From contig CM067358.1 in the NCBI GenBank assembly GCA_034190875.2, positions 47,850,451 through 47,914,450 on the forward strand: DNA of 64,000 nucleotides, given 5' to 3'. The stretch comes from Urechis unicinctus. Taxonomy: Eukaryota > Annelida > Polychaeta > Xenopneusta > Urechidae. Below are positions 60,241 through 64,000 of the stretch, piece after piece (within the stretch, counting starts at the first letter, position 1; the number at the start of each line of letters is the position of its first letter). The position numbers and the translations under genes are program-made. The notes under the pieces were generated by a model. It searched no databases, was not told the origin of the DNA, and saw only the letters and a program-made list of their open reading frames with translations.

Positions 60241-62285
60241 AGACATTAAGGTCTCCTAGACCTGAAGGCGAGACTATTGAATATCAGTAACATGTAAACA
60301 GCGCCCGCAGCCATCAGGCTAGGGGACCTTGACTAACTGTTGACTCGGGAATGAAACTCACAAAGTGCAATTGGGAGAGTTATCTTATCGACGCGAAGTC
60401 TTTGACTGAGTTTTTATTTCCCGCGTATGCTTGTGCCAGCGCAGGTTAATGTCGTGCAAACTGTCATAATCGCGATAAGGGTGATGTGAAGGGAAAGCGC
60501 TGCGGTGTAAACTGTTGGCACGTCGCGGTGACTTTAAAGCATTTTCATCAACGAATGATCGTGTCATCAACGAATCCTTCTCTCTGATAGCGAGACATTT
60601 ACGGTAACTTGAAATAAACATGATATCATCACCATTTCAACGAGTGCCATCATGATGTTCGCATTAAGTAAACAATGAAACTAAGGTTCATTTTCATGTG
60701 TTGTAGACTAAGACCAAAACGTTAGCACGCTGTTCTGTATTCTGGTGAACACACTCGAGTTGCTTTTAAAGAAGATATCTTAAAAACTATTCGCCCCCCA
60801 AAAAGTTAAGTCAAGAACTAATATAAGATTTAAATTCCTTGATATTGGCGCATTGCATACAAATACTTGCAGTAAATGTCATTGAGGCAGTTTGAAGAGA
60901 GGCGACCTATAATGGGAGACCGCGTTACCGTTTTGTCCGAGAGGTCCCAAGCTCGACCGGGAGTTATCGCCTTCATGCGCTTACTTCACGGTTAACGCGT
61001 AAACACAAAATATTCGTTTCCATTTTGATCCACTGCGACGAAGAATTCTCGCAGTTGGCACTACATCACACGCCCATGTGAAAATGATAGTAACGAATTG
61101 TGTAGGGTAAAGCTGTTACTGTCTATGTGCTGCGCGTAGCGGACAAGCAGCTCCGAAACGCTTGTGAAACTGGCTGTCAGCATACCAACCTTTTTCAGTA
61201 AGCAGAACCGTCTGACAGTGAAAGTGGTGCAGTCCGACAGTTAGATCTCCAGCAAGAGTGTGCTTATTGAGGGCATTTTAAGTTTGCGAAAAACCTTCGA
61301 AATCTTGGGGACACAAATGAACCACTGTGAGGTCCAGATTTCTTCTACATAATATTTGTCTGTTATACACTATGCAACTTTCGGTACTTCATAGCCCCCA
61401 CAACTGCCTAACGTGATGGGTAGTGTTTGTAAAAAAGTGAATGTGGATGAGAGGATATCAAAAGTATTTCCAATTCAGTGCGTGACATCATATGAATATC
61501 ATAGTAATCAAGTATCAATGTAAAAGAGGCACAGGTGAATAATTATTTTTAAGAAAAAAGAAATCAGTGTACAAAACTACACAAACCCAGTAACAGAAAT
61601 GTTGAAAACACATGGAATCGAGCCCAGCATCTTTGAAGGAGTCCCTGAAGAAAAAACCTCTAAATTTGCAACCATAGCAGAAATAAAGTCATTGTCACGT
61701 GTCACTGGAACAATCTCCACGAGGTGACAAAGTCGACTGTTTGCACAAAACATCTGGCCCTGAATTCGGCAAAAGTAGTCATGTTAGCTGATGAGGGTCA
61801 GCTGAATGTTCAGGTATGGCACCGAGACGGGAGTGAGGCTTGTCCCTGGTACTGTAGGGGCACTTGACCTCAATTATCAGGTCATCAGACACAACACTAT
61901 CTGGTGAGCATTGTAGGCAGGGTGAGTTTGGGACACCACAATCCGATATAGTTCGACTTCGGCCCCAGTCAACCCGATATATTTCCTAAAAGCCACAGGC
62001 TCATTATGGATGCCGTGGTTTATCACTCCCCGTTGCGAGCCCGGCGTTACGTCCGCCAGCTACCTTCGCATAGGAACGACCAGCCTCGCTATGGAGAATG
62101 GTGGTTTATGGCTTTGACACGAGCCTGATTTACGCGGGTCAGTGACTTTGCCAAAGATTATTACTGGCTTGTCCCAGAGTTTTGTGCCTCACCTCTTGGC
62201 ATTGAGTTTATATGATGTGGTCGAGGCCTTCAAGCTTGAGGAATTCATCTTGTAGAGAAAGTGCTCCGTGCTGCCGCGTAGTGGA
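60241..62285. other. Intergenic, no gene supported
   Basis: CpG-bearing, mixed composition. Short frames near 60385-60621 and 61600-61730 look faintly protein-like but match no family. Confidence 0.4.
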
Positions 62286-62294
62286 TTAAAACTC

Positions 62295-62550
<256 letters not shown>

Positions 62551-62552
<2 letters not shown>

Positions 62553-64000
62553 CAGAAAAAGATTGAATGAGTAACTCAACCTCCAGTTAAACAGGGGTCG
62601 TTTCATTATCAACACATGTGCATTAGAATAACTAGACAATCAAGAATAACTCATATGCATATGAGTTTCTTTGGTGCTCCACTGGTCCATATAGGATAGA
62701 CATAGCTGTCATAAGATCTTTGGCCATCACAATCACGTTATGACCGAATCGTCTGTCAACAAGATTCGCCAAATTAGTACGCTGTATTTCGTCCGCTAAA
62801 TGATCTCTGTCCAGTCAATATAATTTTCTATCTTAATTTACTTGAAGACAGAACTATACTTTTTTGTTTATTATAGTGATGTAATTTTACAAGTAAAATG
62901 CACATTGTAAAGTACGATGTTGATTTGTCACGAACTACTTTATTTTAAGTTCATATCCGGTCACACTCGCAACGTTGACATCGAAGACCGATAAGTCAGG
63001 TTGGTTGTTGTACTTATTCAAAAATCATTACTTATAAGATAAATAATTGTTGGGGAAGATTATGCCTGTTGGAGATAAATATCTGCATACGTTCAAACCC
63101 AATGACACACTCTCTGTGTGCTACATGTAATTTGAGAAGACTACATTGAGTCTGTAACTATGTAAGCTGGTTAGTGTGACCGAGTGCTCGGGTCGGGAGT
63201 CGGGTATGGAGCCCGGGAGGTGGAGGGTAGAAGTATATGGAGTATGTTAGGTGGCCATGTGGGAGTGATGAGGCGGGCGGTAGGGCTATGTCTCTGGAAT
63301 CTTTGATCATAAGCCTCATGTATGACTTGTTTTTCGTATTGCCACATATAGGATTGTAAATATCAGAATATACCAGCTTTAGCCGTACATGACTTATGAG
63401 TGGACGTCCTATGAGTAAATTGGTTTCATTGCGTTTTTTTGATGGTGATGAAAAATTTTCACATATAATCATGAGCTGACATGGACTTCCATTACTTTTA
63501 CAGTCATGGTGGCATCATCGCTTTTGGCCCGTTACCGCATATTTTTTCACAGGCTCTCGATATATGTCGTTTTCTAGTTACTTAATACTGCGTGACATTC
63601 AATACACATTACCCCATTCGCGCATTACCCATTCACGGTATATGAGTATATCACCGTCCTACCGGGGCTATACCAGCATCAGATATATATATATTTACGA
63701 TGAGTGTAACTGTGTTCAGCCTGCTGTCCTCAGGTATTTGGGGTATTCCATCGTGATCCCATGGTCATGATCACATTCCCTAATTATGTAGAAATTTGGG
63801 GTAAGAGAATATATTTCTCTGATTCAACTTAACTACCCAGCCACAGCAGGTAAACAAATGTAAAAAAGAGCGAATGAGTGAGTGAGGGAGCAAGTGAGTG
63901 AGTCAATAATGTGTGAGTGAGTGAAATGAATGAGTAGCTTTGAGGTTAGTAAATGGGAAATTGAGTTGATGGGTGGATGTATTATCAGTTGAGTTAGAAC
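62551..64000. other. Intergenic to window end, no gene supported
   Basis: AT-rich DNA with a GAGT-rich simple stretch at about 63872-63945. No exon or RNA gene is supported. Confidence 0.4.

Overview
The window looks like nuclear DNA of an animal. Host genes are cut into many small exons with GT/AG borders, introns are long, and non-coding DNA is crowded with TA microsatellites, minisatellites, a LINE and small DNA transposons. The best fit is a marine lophotrochozoan, possibly a mollusc. That guess rests on the style of the proteins and repeats and is not proven.

Layout. 1-8.3 kb (+): a 13-exon FNBP4 (formin-binding protein 4) gene with two WW domains and a polyproline stretch. 9.4-17.9 kb (+): a complete 15-exon RIC8 (synembryn) gene, with a pogo-like miniature transposon in one intron. 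18.3-37.5 kb (-): a complete 17-exon sorting nexin of the SNX9/18/33 group (SH3, acidic linker, PX, BAR), convergent with RIC8. Its introns hold most of the minisatellites. 37.5-43 kb: intergenic DNA with a 210-bp miniature transposon flanked by a perfect 8-bp target duplication, then a dead LINE. 43-47.5 kb: repeats, including a possible solo LTR. 47.5-49.0 kb (-): a decayed matrix metalloproteinase. 49-52.2 kb: sparse, with a LINE RNase H scrap. 52.2-53.2 kb (+): a single-exon gene for an unrecognised small-ectodomain type I membrane protein. 53.9-54.4 kb (-): an unrecognised ORF interrupted by one TGA. 54.4-64 kb: mostly featureless, with microsatellites and scraps.

The three intact host genes are not known to form one pathway. 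FNBP4 links to formins and actin, SNX9-type proteins couple membrane curvature to actin and clathrin, and RIC8 is the chaperone and exchange factor for G-alpha subunits. Their proximity is simply reported. The strongest new observations are the metalloproteinase pseudogene with a broken zinc helix, the 210-bp transposon with intact target duplication, the membrane protein, the self-patched LINE, and the concentration of many unrelated minisatellites in one gene.
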